Assembly: GCF_947494055.1 (NCBI RefSeq)
Contig: NZ_CANLTR010000006.1
Span: 1-64,000, forward strand
Direction of reading: 5' to 3'
Source of the DNA: an uncultured Jannaschia sp.
GTDB lineage: Bacteria > Pseudomonadota > Alphaproteobacteria > Rhodobacterales > Rhodobacteraceae
Length of the DNA: 64,000 nucleotides
Shown here: in pieces, positions 45,541 to 53,185 of the stretch
How positions within the stretch are numbered: the first letter of the stretch is position 1
How the letters are laid out: each line of letters begins with the position of its first letter
The notes under the pieces: generated by a model
What the model was told of the DNA's origin: nothing
Database searches by the model: none
Seen by the model: only the letters and a program-made list of their open reading frames with translations
Program-made: the position numbers and the translations under genes

Positions 45541-46734
45541 TCAGGCGGCGTCGAGCGCGGCCTCGATATCGGCCAGCAGGTCGTCGGCGTCCTCCAGACC
45601 CACGGAAAGGCGGACGAGGCCGGGGGTGATGCCGAGCGCGGCCTTCTGATCGTCGGGGAGGCGCTGGTGGGTGGTGGTCGCGGGATGGGTCGCGATCGAC
45701 TTCGCATCGCCCAGATTGTTGGAGATCACCACGATCCCGAGCGCATTCAGGAACCGGAACGCGGCGTCCTTGCCGCCGGCGAGGTCGAGCGCGAGGACGG
45801 TGCCACCCCGCTCCATCTGCGCACGGGCGAGCGCCTGCTGCGGATGGCTCGCGAGATGCGGGTGGATGACGCGGGCGAGCTTCGGGTGACCCTCGACCGC
45901 GCGGGCCAGACGCTCCGCCGCCTCGGCCTGCGCACGCACGCGCAGGTCGAGCGTCTCCAGCCCCTTCAGCATCACCCAGGCGTTGAAGGGCGACATCGAC
46001 CCGCCGGTATGCTTGAGATACGGCTCGGCGACCTTGCGCACGAAGTCCTGCGTGCCGCAGATCACGCCACCGAGGCAGCGCCCCTGCCCGTCGATATGCT
46101 TGGTGGTCGAGTACACGATCACGTCGGCGCCGAGTTCCAGCGCGCGCGAGAAGGTGGGCGTGGCGAAGACGTTGTCGACGATCACCGTCGCGCCGACCCC
46201 GTGGGCCAGGTCCGCCACGGCGCGGATGTCGATGACCTCCAGCGCGGGATTCGAGACGCTTTCGAAGAAGACGGCCTTCGTGTCCGCACGGATCGCGTCG
46301 CGCCAGGCGTCGAGATCAGTGCCGTCGACCAGCGTGACCTCCACCCCGTAGCGCGGCAGCACCTCCTCGAGGATGTAGAGGCAGGAGCCGAACAGCGCGC
46401 GCGCCGCGACGACGTGGTCGCCGGACTTCAGCATCGCGACGAGGGCGCCGTTGACGGCGGCCATGCCGGAGGCGGTGGCGAAGGCGTCCTCCGTCCCCTC
46501 GATCGCGGCGATCCGGTCCTCGAACATCGCGACGGTCGGGTTGCCGTAGCGGGCGTAGATGAACTCCTCCCGCGAGGCGTTCAGGAACCGCGCCTCGGCG
46601 GCCTCGGCCGTCTCGTAGACGAAGCCCTGCGTCAGGAACATCGCCTCCGACACCTCGCCGTATTGCGAGCGGCGGGTGCCGGCATGGACGGCGAGCGTAC
46701 GCGGGTTGCGCGGGCGGGACTGGTTGTCTTTCAT
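45541..46734 (-). CDS. metZ: O-succinylhomoserine (or O-acetylhomoserine) sulfhydrylase
   Basis: This 397-residue PLP enzyme of the Cys/Met-metabolism family makes homocysteine directly from activated homoserine and sulfide. The lysine of the internal aldimine is in YSTTKHIDGQGRCLGG. Other family parts are YARYGNPTVAMFEDRIAAIE, ATASGMAAVNGALVAML and VIVDNVFATPTFSRALE. The start at 46734 follows AAGGAGG. A SAM-II riboswitch lies 66 bp upstream, a frequent leader of met genes in alphaproteobacteria, so expression should fall when SAM is abundant. folE2 and chrA follow after a 193-bp gap. Confidence 0.94.
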   Translation of the reverse strand: MKDNQSRPRNPRTLAVHAGTRRSQYGEVSEAMFLTQGFVYETAEAAEARFLNASREEFIYARYGNPTVAMFEDRIAAIEGTEDAFATASGMAAVNGALVAMLKSGDHVVAARALFGSCLYILEEVLPRYGVEVTLVDGTDLDAWRDAIRADTKAVFFESVSNPALEVIDIRAVADLAHGVGATVIVDNVFATPTFSRALELGADVIVYSTTKHIDGQGRCLGGVICGTQDFVRKVAEPYLKHTGGSMSPFNAWVMLKGLETLDLRVRAQAEAAERLARAVEGHPKLARVIHPHLASHPQQALARAQMERGGTVLALDLAGGKDAAFRFLNALGIVVISNNLGDAKSIATHPATTTHQRLPDDQKAALGITPGLVRLSVGLEDADDLLADIEAALDAA

Positions 46735-46799
46735 CTCGAAGACCTCCTTCGGGTCGCGGGCACCAGAATCTCGGAGGAAGCGGACGCGGACGTCCCGGA

Positions 46800-46851
46800 C
46801 CTCTTTAGCGGAATGTTTCGCGAGGGCCGCAAGCTGGTTCAAATCCCCTCG
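46800..46851 (-). promoter_or_regulatory. SAM-II riboswitch in the metZ leader
   Basis: On the minus strand the conserved strings appear in order: GGATTTG (46846-46840), GCTTGCGG (46834-46827), and CCGCTAAAG (46811-46803). P1 pairs CGAGGG (46851-46846) with CCCTCG (46826-46821). The pseudoknot pairs GCGG of the first loop with CCGC before GCTAAA. The strings and pairing match the compact H-type pseudoknot of SAM-II, which shuts off translation when SAM binds. The covariation evidence of a model search was not available. Confidence 0.85.
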
Positions 46852-46857
46852 CCGGCG

Positions 46858-46886
46858 GCGATACCGCGCGGATGCGAGCCGGTCAA
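46858..46886 (-). promoter_or_regulatory. Putative metZ promoter immediately before the riboswitch
   Basis: TTGACC (46886-46881) and TATCGC (46863-46858) are 17 bp apart. The start expected about 7 nt downstream would be at 46851, exactly the first base of riboswitch P1. SAM-II transcripts usually start just before P1, which supports both calls. Confidence 0.6.
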
Positions 46887-46964
46887 GGCAGCGCTGTGTC
46901 GCGGCGGGTTGTATCCGGGGGCCGCCGTGTCGAAGTGTCAAAGAGGTGCAGAAGGAAACGCGAC

Positions 46965-47648
46965 ATGGCTCCGATCGAGTTCTACTATTGGCCGACGCCG
47001 AACGGCTGGAAGGTCTCGATCGCTCTGCATGCGCTCGACCTGCCCTACGATCTGCGGCTCGTGGATATCGGCGCGGACGCGCAGTTCGAAACGGACTTCC
47101 TGAAGGTCAGCCCGAACAACAAGATCCCGGCCATCACCGACCCGGAGGGCCCTGACGGTGCGCCCATCTCGATTTTCGAGAGCGGGGCGATCCTGCAATA
47201 TCTTGCGCGCAAGACCGGGCGCTTCTGCGGCGAGACCGAGCGGGAGCGGATCGCGGTGGACGAATGGCTGATGTGGCAGATGGGCGGGCTCGGGCCGATG
47301 GCCGGACAGGCCCATCACTTCCTGAAATTCGCGCGCGAGGACGTGCCCTACGCGAAGGACCGGTACAGGGCCGAAGTCGCGCGGCTCTACGGCGTGCTCG
47401 ACCGGAAGCTGCACGAGACGCGTTTCGTGGCGGGCGACGGGTTCACCATCGCCGACATGGCGATCTGGCCCTGGGCGTCGCTCTGGCGCGGTCAGCAGCA
47501 GAGCCTCGACGACAAGCCCGCCCTCGCGCGCTGGCTGGAGGAGGTCGCGGACCGGCCGGGCGTGCGCGCGGGGCGCGACCTCCGGGCGGATCTGCGGCGG
47601 GACCCGACGGCGGCGACCGATTGGCGGGCAACACTGACGACGGGCTGA
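46965..47648 (+). CDS. Glutathione S-transferase (YfcG/YghU-like)
   Basis: This 227-residue protein has an N-terminal thioredoxin-fold domain with YYWPTPNGWKVSIALHALDL, where the PTPNG pattern marks the Nu-class (YfcG/YghU) GSTs that act as disulfide reductases with glutathione. NNKIPAITDP and FESGAILQYLA contact glutathione. The helical C-terminal domain includes FTIADMAIWPWASLWR. The start at 46965 follows GAAGGAAA. It is divergent from metZ and lies upstream of the micropeptide/XpaC run with a 65-bp gap; a functional link is not shown. Confidence 0.9.
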   Translation: MAPIEFYYWPTPNGWKVSIALHALDLPYDLRLVDIGADAQFETDFLKVSPNNKIPAITDPEGPDGAPISIFESGAILQYLARKTGRFCGETERERIAVDEWLMWQMGGLGPMAGQAHHFLKFAREDVPYAKDRYRAEVARLYGVLDRKLHETRFVAGDGFTIADMAIWPWASLWRGQQQSLDDKPALARWLEEVADRPGVRAGRDLRADLRRDPTAATDWRATLTTG

Positions 47649-47713
47649 AGGCGCGGCACTGGTTTCCCGCGCGACGTCTGTCATAGGATGATGCGGCAGG
47701 ATCGAGGAGAGGA

Positions 47714-47812
47714 ATGATGGGGTCCGACGGCGTGCAGAAGATCGCCTTCGCGGCGCTCGCGGTGCTGATCGCACTGGCGGGGGCCGGCGTGCTGGACGGT
47801 GGCGGCCTCTGA
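47714..47812 (+). CDS. 32-residue single-span membrane micropeptide
   Basis: The ORF reads MMGSDGVQKIAFAALAVLIA and then LAGAGVLDGGGL, one hydrophobic helix (about 10-26) between short polar ends. A strong ribosome-binding site (AGGAGAGG) precedes the ATG at 47714, and the TGA overlaps the ATG of the XpaC gene (TGATG). These two signals, rather than homology, support it as a real gene. It may serve to couple translation or as a small partner of the XpaC/TelA proteins. The function is unknown. Confidence 0.6.
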   Translation: MMGSDGVQKIAFAALAVLIALAGAGVLDGGGL

Positions 47813-48693
47813 TGGCGCGACGGTTCGGCGGACGCTATTCTCCGGGCGGCGGACAGGCCGGGACGCAGCCGCCCGCCAAGATGCGGCCGCCCCTGCGCGG
47901 CCGGGCCCGGACGACGTTCCTGATGTTGCTCGGCGCGATCCCGGTCCTTGCCGCCTTCGGGCAGGACGGGCCGGTCGCGATGGCGGGCAGCCTGCTGGCC
48001 GGCGCCGCGATCGCCGGCGGCGGCTACCTCACACGGGAAGGCCTGCTGGCGGAGGCGCGCTGGAACGAACGCCGCATCGCGCGCCGCCCCGCCATCCCGC
48101 GCAAGCTCTTCGGGGCGGTCGTCGTCGGTCTGGGCGTGATGCTGGCCGCGATGACGGGACTCACGGGTCTGTTGCCGGGGCTGCTCTACGGATTGATCGC
48201 GGGGGGGCTGCATGTCGTGGCCTTCGGCCCCGATCCGATGCGCGACAAGGGGATGGAGGGCGTCGACACGTTCCAGACCGAGCGCGTCGCCCGCTCCATC
48301 GAGGAGGCGGAAACCTACCTGACCGACATGCAGAGCGCCGTTCTGCGCGCAAAGGATCGCGACGCGGAGGCGCGGGTGGCCCGGGTGTCGGCAACGGCGC
48401 GGGAGATGTTCCGGGTGGTGGAGGACGATCCGCGCGACCTGAACGCGGCGCGCAAGTTCCTCACCGTCTACCTGATGGGCGCGCGCGACGCGACGGCCAA
48501 GTTCGCCGACCTCTACGCCTCGACCCGCGACCGTCAGGCGAAGGTGGACTATTTCCACCTGCTCGACGATCTGGAACGCGGGATGGACGCCCGGCGCGAG
48601 ACGTTGTTGAGTTCCGACCGCACCGATCTCGACGTCGAGATCGAGGTGCTGCGGGACCGATTGAAGGCCGATGGCCTGCCAACAGGAGAGTAA
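47812..48693 (+). CDS. XpaC-like protein (5-bromo-4-chloroindolyl phosphate hydrolysis family)
   Basis: This 293-residue protein has a basic N-terminus (MARRFGGRYSPGGG, poly-Pro/Arg to about 33). Membrane segments lie at about 37-68 and 100-140 (KLFGAVVVGLGVMLAAMTGL, then LPGLLYGLIAGGLHVVAF). A cytoplasmic helical domain follows, with EEAETYLTDMQSAVLRAKD and NAARKFLTVYLMGARDATAK. The family is named after Bacillus XpaC and is nearly always next to telA. The biochemical role is not established. It starts in the stop of the micropeptide and ends 3 bp before telA. Confidence 0.85.
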   Translation: MARRFGGRYSPGGGQAGTQPPAKMRPPLRGRARTTFLMLLGAIPVLAAFGQDGPVAMAGSLLAGAAIAGGGYLTREGLLAEARWNERRIARRPAIPRKLFGAVVVGLGVMLAAMTGLTGLLPGLLYGLIAGGLHVVAFGPDPMRDKGMEGVDTFQTERVARSIEEAETYLTDMQSAVLRAKDRDAEARVARVSATAREMFRVVEDDPRDLNAARKFLTVYLMGARDATAKFADLYASTRDRQAKVDYFHLLDDLERGMDARRETLLSSDRTDLDVEIEVLRDRLKADGLPTGE

Positions 48694-48696
48694 GCG

Positions 48697-49890
48697 ATGG
48701 ACACCGCCACGAGGCAGAAGGCCGCGGAGACGGCGACCGAGATCGACCGGGTCGCCACGCTGAGCCTGCCGGAGCCGGCCGGCGAGGTGATGCCGCTGAC
48801 CGGCGCGCCCGAACCGGTCGCCGCCGAGATCCGCGCGCGGATGGACCGTCTCGACATGGCGAACACGCAGTCGATCATCGAGTTCGGGGCGGAGGCGCAG
48901 GCTGAACTGCAGCAGATCAGCCAGTCGATGCTGCAGGACGTCAAGAGCAAGGACGTGGGACCGGCGGGCGACAGCCTGCGCTCCATCGTCTCCACCATTC
49001 GCGGCTTCTCGGTGAGCGAGCTCGACGTGCGCCGCAAGCGGTCTTGGTGGGAGAAGCTGGTCGGCCGGGCCGCGCCGTTCTCCAAGTTCGTGGCACGCTT
49101 CGAGGACGTGCAGGCGCAGATCGACAAGGTGACGGGCGACCTGCTGCGGCACGAGCACGTCCTGCTGAAGGACATCAAGTCGCTCGACAAGCTCTACGAG
49201 AAGACGCTCGACTTCTACGGCGAGCTCGGCCTCTACATCGCCGCGGGCGAGGCGAAGCTCGCCGAGCTCGACGGGGAGACGATCCCCGCGAAGGAGCGCA
49301 GCGTCGCGGCCCTGCCCGAGGGCGACCGGATGATCGCCACGCAGGAGCTGCGCGACCTTCGCTCCGCGCGCGACGACCTCGAGCGGCGGGTCCACGATCT
49401 GAAGCTCACGCGTCAGGTGACGATGCAATCCCTGCCCTCGATCCGACTGGTGCAGGAGAACGACAAGTCGCTGGTCACCAAGATCAACTCCACCCTCGTC
49501 AACACCGTCCCGCTCTGGGAGACCCAACTCGCGCAGGCCGTCACCATCCAGCGTTCGCGCGAGGCGGCCGAGGCGGTGCGCGACGCCAACGACCTGACGA
49601 ACGAACTGCTGACGGCGAACGCGAAGAACCTGCGGGACGCCAACAAGGTGGTGCGCACCGAGATGGAGCGCGGCGTCTTCGACATCGAGGCCGTGCGGCG
49701 GGCGAACGACGACCTCGTGGCGACCATCAACGAGAGCCTGCAGATCGCCGACGAGGGCAAGGCCAAGCGCGCCGAGGCCGAGCGCGAGATGCAGAAGATG
49801 GAGGCCGAGCTGCGCGAGACGCTCGCCTCGGCCAGCGCCCGCCGCGACGGGGTCGGCACCAATGCCGGCACGTCGGTGCCGAACGGCTGA
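48697..49890 (+). CDS. telA: Toxic anion resistance protein (TelA family)
   Basis: This 397-residue soluble, mostly helical protein matches TelA: QSIIEFGAEAQAELQQISQS, SWWEKLVGRAAPFSKFVARF, HEHVLLKDIKSLDKLYEKTL and QSLPSIRLVQENDKSLVTKI are family blocks. The C-terminal part has long coiled-coil helices. Members are linked to tellurite and antibiotic or envelope stress tolerance, but the mechanism is unclear. It lies directly after xpaC (3 bp) and before a DUF2927 lipoprotein gene (4 bp). Confidence 0.93.
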   Translation: MDTATRQKAAETATEIDRVATLSLPEPAGEVMPLTGAPEPVAAEIRARMDRLDMANTQSIIEFGAEAQAELQQISQSMLQDVKSKDVGPAGDSLRSIVSTIRGFSVSELDVRRKRSWWEKLVGRAAPFSKFVARFEDVQAQIDKVTGDLLRHEHVLLKDIKSLDKLYEKTLDFYGELGLYIAAGEAKLAELDGETIPAKERSVAALPEGDRMIATQELRDLRSARDDLERRVHDLKLTRQVTMQSLPSIRLVQENDKSLVTKINSTLVNTVPLWETQLAQAVTIQRSREAAEAVRDANDLTNELLTANAKNLRDANKVVRTEMERGVFDIEAVRRANDDLVATINESLQIADEGKAKRAEAEREMQKMEAELRETLASASARRDGVGTNAGTSVPNG

Positions 49891-49894
49891 CCGG

Positions 49895-50842
49895 ATGCGC
49901 GCCGCACTCCTCCTTCCGGCCGCCCTGGCGCTCGCCGCCTGTCAGACGGTCGCCCCGGAGCCGGTCGAGCCCTCGCCGGTCCCGAAGACGCGTCCGGACC
50001 GCCCCCCCGCGCGCGCCGCGACGATCTCCCCGGAGAGCCGGGACGCGCGCGCATTCTACGCCAATCTGCAGGGGCGACTCCTGGCGCAGGGCCTGCTCAA
50101 GCGCGACGACGGGTCCGAGGCGGACAGTTTCGACGCCGCCCGACTGGCCCGCAACTTCGAACGGATCGCGCTGTATTCCGAATATGCCGAGACGGACGGG
50201 CGCTTCGTCCCGCAGCAGAGCCGGGCGCAGCTTCGGCGCTGGGAGGGGCCGGTGCGGGTCGAGCTGCATTTCGGCGCCTCCGTGCCCGACTCCGTGCGGC
50301 GGACGGACCGGGTCCGGGTGCAGGGCTATCTGGAACGCCTCGCCCGCCTGACGGACCATCCGATCGACCTCGTGGAGACGGGCGGAAACTACCACATCTT
50401 CGTGGCCTCCGTGGACGAACAGCGCCGGCTCGGCCCCGCCATCGCCGCCGCCGAGCCGGGCCTCGCGCGGACGACGATCCGCGAGATCACGCGGCTCGAC
50501 TGGACGACCTATTGCGCCGTCTACGCCTCCTCCGCGTCGGAGCGGCCGAATGCCTATGTCTCGGCCATCGCCTTCGTGCGGTCCGAGCATCCGGACCTGT
50601 TCCGCCAGTCCTGCTACCACGAGGAGATCGCGCAGGGCCTCGGCCTCGCCAATGACAGCTTCGACGTCCGCCCGTCGATCTTCAACGACGACGAGGAATA
50701 CGCGCTGCTCACCCGGCACGACGAGTTGCTGCTGCGGATGCTCTACGATTCCCGGCTCGAGATCGGCATGAGCGCCGAGGAGGCCCGTCCGACCATCCGC
50801 CGGATCGCCGCCGAGCTTCGCCCCGACGACGGCCCCGTCTGA
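49895..50842 (+). CDS. DUF2927 lipoprotein
   Basis: This 315-residue protein has a lipoprotein signal (MRAALLLPAALALAAC, lipobox LAAC, Cys16). A Pro-rich linker (QTVAPEPVEPSPVPKTRP) precedes the DUF2927 domain (about 70-300). The domain contains RQSCYHEEIAQGLGLANDS, whose HExxQ-like pattern with a following Asp resembles a metallopeptidase site, and FNDDEEYALLTRHDELLLRM. Whether it is a peptidase is uncertain. The start at 49895 is 4 bp after telA; the open frame upstream overlaps telA. The protein would face the periplasm. Confidence 0.85.
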   Translation: MRAALLLPAALALAACQTVAPEPVEPSPVPKTRPDRPPARAATISPESRDARAFYANLQGRLLAQGLLKRDDGSEADSFDAARLARNFERIALYSEYAETDGRFVPQQSRAQLRRWEGPVRVELHFGASVPDSVRRTDRVRVQGYLERLARLTDHPIDLVETGGNYHIFVASVDEQRRLGPAIAAAEPGLARTTIREITRLDWTTYCAVYASSASERPNAYVSAIAFVRSEHPDLFRQSCYHEEIAQGLGLANDSFDVRPSIFNDDEEYALLTRHDELLLRMLYDSRLEIGMSAEEARPTIRRIAAELRPDDGPV

Positions 50843-50884
50843 CCGGACCCCGTTCGACGCGCCCCACCCGATCAGGAGACGCCC

Positions 50885-52003
50885 ATGCCCATCTTCGACT
50901 TCCTCGCCGGCCAGTTCATCGACGTCATCGAGTGGACGGACGACACGCGCGACACGCTGGTCTACCGATTCGAGCGTTACGGCCACGAGATCAAGTACGG
51001 CGCCAAGCTCACGGTGCGCGAGGGCCAGGCCGCGGTCTTCGTCCACGAGGGACAGCTCGCCGACGTGTTCATGCCCGGGCTCTACATGCTCGAGACCAAC
51101 AACATGCCGGTGATGACCACGTTGCAGCACTGGGATCACGGCTTTCGCTCGCCCTTCAAGTCGGAGGTCTACTTCGTCTCGACGACGCGGATGACCGATC
51201 TGAAATGGGGCACGAAGAACCCGGTCACGCTGCGCGACCCCGAGTTCGGTCCGGTCCGCCTCCGCGCCTTCGGGAGCTACGCGATCAAGGTCAGCGATCC
51301 GGGGCGGTTCCTGACCGAGATCGTGGGCACCGACGGCGAGTTCACCCGCGACGAGATCCAGTTCCAGATCCGCAACATGATCGTGCAGGCCGCCTCCCGC
51401 GCGCTGGCCTCGAGCCGCATCCCGGTCCTCGACATGGCGGCCAACACCGACGAGCTGGGCCGGATCGTGGCCGAGCAGATCTCGGCGACCACCGCGGAAT
51501 ACGGGATCGTGGTGCCCGAGCTCTATGTCGAGAACATCTCGCTGCCGCCCGCCGTCGAGGCCGCGCTCGACAAGCGCACCTCGATGGGCGTGCTGGGCGA
51601 CCTCGACAAGTATCGCCATTTCGCCACCTCCGAGGCGATGCAGAACGCGGCCACGACGCCCGGCTCGGGCATGGGAATGGGGCTCGGCGCCGGGATGGGC
51701 ATGGCGATGGGCAACATGATGGCCACCGGCCCCTGGGGTCCGCGCCCCGCCGAGGCGCAACCGGCGCAGGCCGCACCGCCGCCCCCGCCGCCGGTCGAGC
51801 ATGTCTGGCACGTCGCGAAGGGCGGGCAGACGAGCGGGCCGTTCTCCAAGGCGCGGCTGGGCCGGATGGTGACCGAGGGCGAGGTCACGCGCGAGACCTA
51901 TGTCTGGACGCAGGGCCAGGACGGCTGGCAGAAGGCCGAGGACGTGGCGGAGCTCGCGCAGCTCTTCACCGTCATGCCCCCGCCTCCGCCGCCCGGCACC
52001 TGA
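50885..52003 (+). CDS. SPFH-domain protein with C-terminal GYF_2-like domain (YdjI/YdjL-like)
   Basis: This 372-residue protein has three parts. Residues about 1-245 form an SPFH (band 7-like) domain with IDVIEWTDDTRDTLVYRFER, LRAFGSYAIKVSDPGRFLTE and PELYVENISLPPAVEAALDK, similar to the virion-core/YdjI group. A Met/Gly-rich linker (GSGMGMGLGAGMGMAMGNMM) and a Pro run follow. Residues about 305-360 (HVAKGGQTSGPFSKARLGRM, TYVWTQGQDGWQKAEDV) look like a GYF_2 domain that binds peptides. It has no transmembrane helix, so it may coat the inner face of the membrane. It is 42 bp after the DUF2927 gene and 38 bp before the zinc-ribbon gene. Confidence 0.85.
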   Translation: MPIFDFLAGQFIDVIEWTDDTRDTLVYRFERYGHEIKYGAKLTVREGQAAVFVHEGQLADVFMPGLYMLETNNMPVMTTLQHWDHGFRSPFKSEVYFVSTTRMTDLKWGTKNPVTLRDPEFGPVRLRAFGSYAIKVSDPGRFLTEIVGTDGEFTRDEIQFQIRNMIVQAASRALASSRIPVLDMAANTDELGRIVAEQISATTAEYGIVVPELYVENISLPPAVEAALDKRTSMGVLGDLDKYRHFATSEAMQNAATTPGSGMGMGLGAGMGMAMGNMMATGPWGPRPAEAQPAQAAPPPPPPVEHVWHVAKGGQTSGPFSKARLGRMVTEGEVTRETYVWTQGQDGWQKAEDVAELAQLFTVMPPPPPPGT

Positions 52004-52041
52004 CGCCGCCCGATGCCGAATCTGTCGATCCGGAGGCGCCC

Positions 52042-53172
52042 GTGAAGGTCCCCGTCGTGCCCCGCCGCGAGCCCGAACGCCCGCGCGAGATCCCGAAGAC
52101 CGAGGATCACCGCTTTCCCTGCGAGGCCTGCGGCGGCGACATGCGGTTCGAGCCGGCCGCCGGCCGCATGGTCTGCGACCATTGCGGCAACAGCGTCGAC
52201 GTGACGCCGGCCCGCGCCCCGATCCGCGAGATCGACATCCGCGAGGGGCTGCAGGACGGTGCGGGCGGCGCCGAGCAGGAGGAGACGCGCGTCCTCGACT
52301 GCCCGAATTGCGGCGCGCAGGTCGAGTTCGACCCGGATGTCCACGCCGCCGAATGCCCGTTCTGCGCCACGCCGGTCGTCACCGGGACCGGCGTGAACCG
52401 GCACATCAAGCCGGGTGCCGTCCTGCCCTTCGCGCTGGAGGAGCCGCAGGCGCACGAGGCGATGAACCGTTGGCTCGGCTCGCTCTGGTTCGCGCCGAAC
52501 GGGTTGCAGCGCTACGCGAAGAAGCGCCGCAAGATGTCGGGCATCTACGTCCCCTTCTGGACCTTCGACGCGCGGACCGAGACGAGCTATTCCGGACAGC
52601 GCGGCGACACCTACTTCGTCCGCCGCACCGTCATGCGCGACGGCAAGCCGGTCTCGGTGCAGGTTCCGAAGATACGCTGGACCCCGCGCCGGGGTCGGGT
52701 CGCGCGGTTCTTCGACGACGTGGTGGTGCTGGCGTCGAAATCGCTGCCGAAGAGCCATACCGACGCGCTCGAGCCCTGGGACCTGTCCGGTCTGTCGCCC
52801 TACGCGCCACAATTCCTCGCGGGCTTCCGCGCCGAGGCCTATCAGGTCGCGCTCGAGGAAGGCTTCCGCGAGGCGCGGACCCGGATGGACGCGGTGATCG
52901 CCCGCGACGTGCGGATGGATATCGGCGGCGATCAGCAGCGCATCACCGCGCTCGATACGAAGATCTCGGACGTGACCTTCAAGCATGTCCTGCTTCCGGT
53001 CTGGATCGCGGCCTACAAGTATCGCGGCGAGACCTTCCGTTTCGTCGTCAACGGCCAGACCGGCCGTGTGCAGGGCGAGCGGCCCTATTCGGCGATCAAG
53101 ATCACGATCGCGGTGATCCTCGGCTTGATCGTGGCCGCCATCGTGGGCTTCATCGCCAGCCAGACGCAATGA
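52042..53172 (+). CDS. Zinc-ribbon protein with C-terminal membrane anchor
   Basis: This 376-residue protein has two zinc ribbons near the N-terminus: CEACGGDM...CDHCGNSV (about 29-54) and CPNCGAQV...CPFCATPV (about 91-115). A long domain (HIKPGAVLPFALEEPQAHEA, GIYVPFWTFDARTETSYSGQ, LLPVWIAAYKYRGETFRFVV) follows, and a C-terminal helix (IKITIAVILGLIVAAIVGFI) suggests tail anchoring. Related proteins accompany SPFH genes in other bacteria. The GTG at 52042 follows CCGGAGGCGCC; the in-frame extension upstream overlaps the SPFH gene. The function is unknown. Confidence 0.8.
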   Translation: MKVPVVPRREPERPREIPKTEDHRFPCEACGGDMRFEPAAGRMVCDHCGNSVDVTPARAPIREIDIREGLQDGAGGAEQEETRVLDCPNCGAQVEFDPDVHAAECPFCATPVVTGTGVNRHIKPGAVLPFALEEPQAHEAMNRWLGSLWFAPNGLQRYAKKRRKMSGIYVPFWTFDARTETSYSGQRGDTYFVRRTVMRDGKPVSVQVPKIRWTPRRGRVARFFDDVVVLASKSLPKSHTDALEPWDLSGLSPYAPQFLAGFRAEAYQVALEEGFREARTRMDAVIARDVRMDIGGDQQRITALDTKISDVTFKHVLLPVWIAAYKYRGETFRFVVNGQTGRVQGERPYSAIKITIAVILGLIVAAIVGFIASQTQ

Positions 53173-53185
53173 CCGGAGGTGCGCG

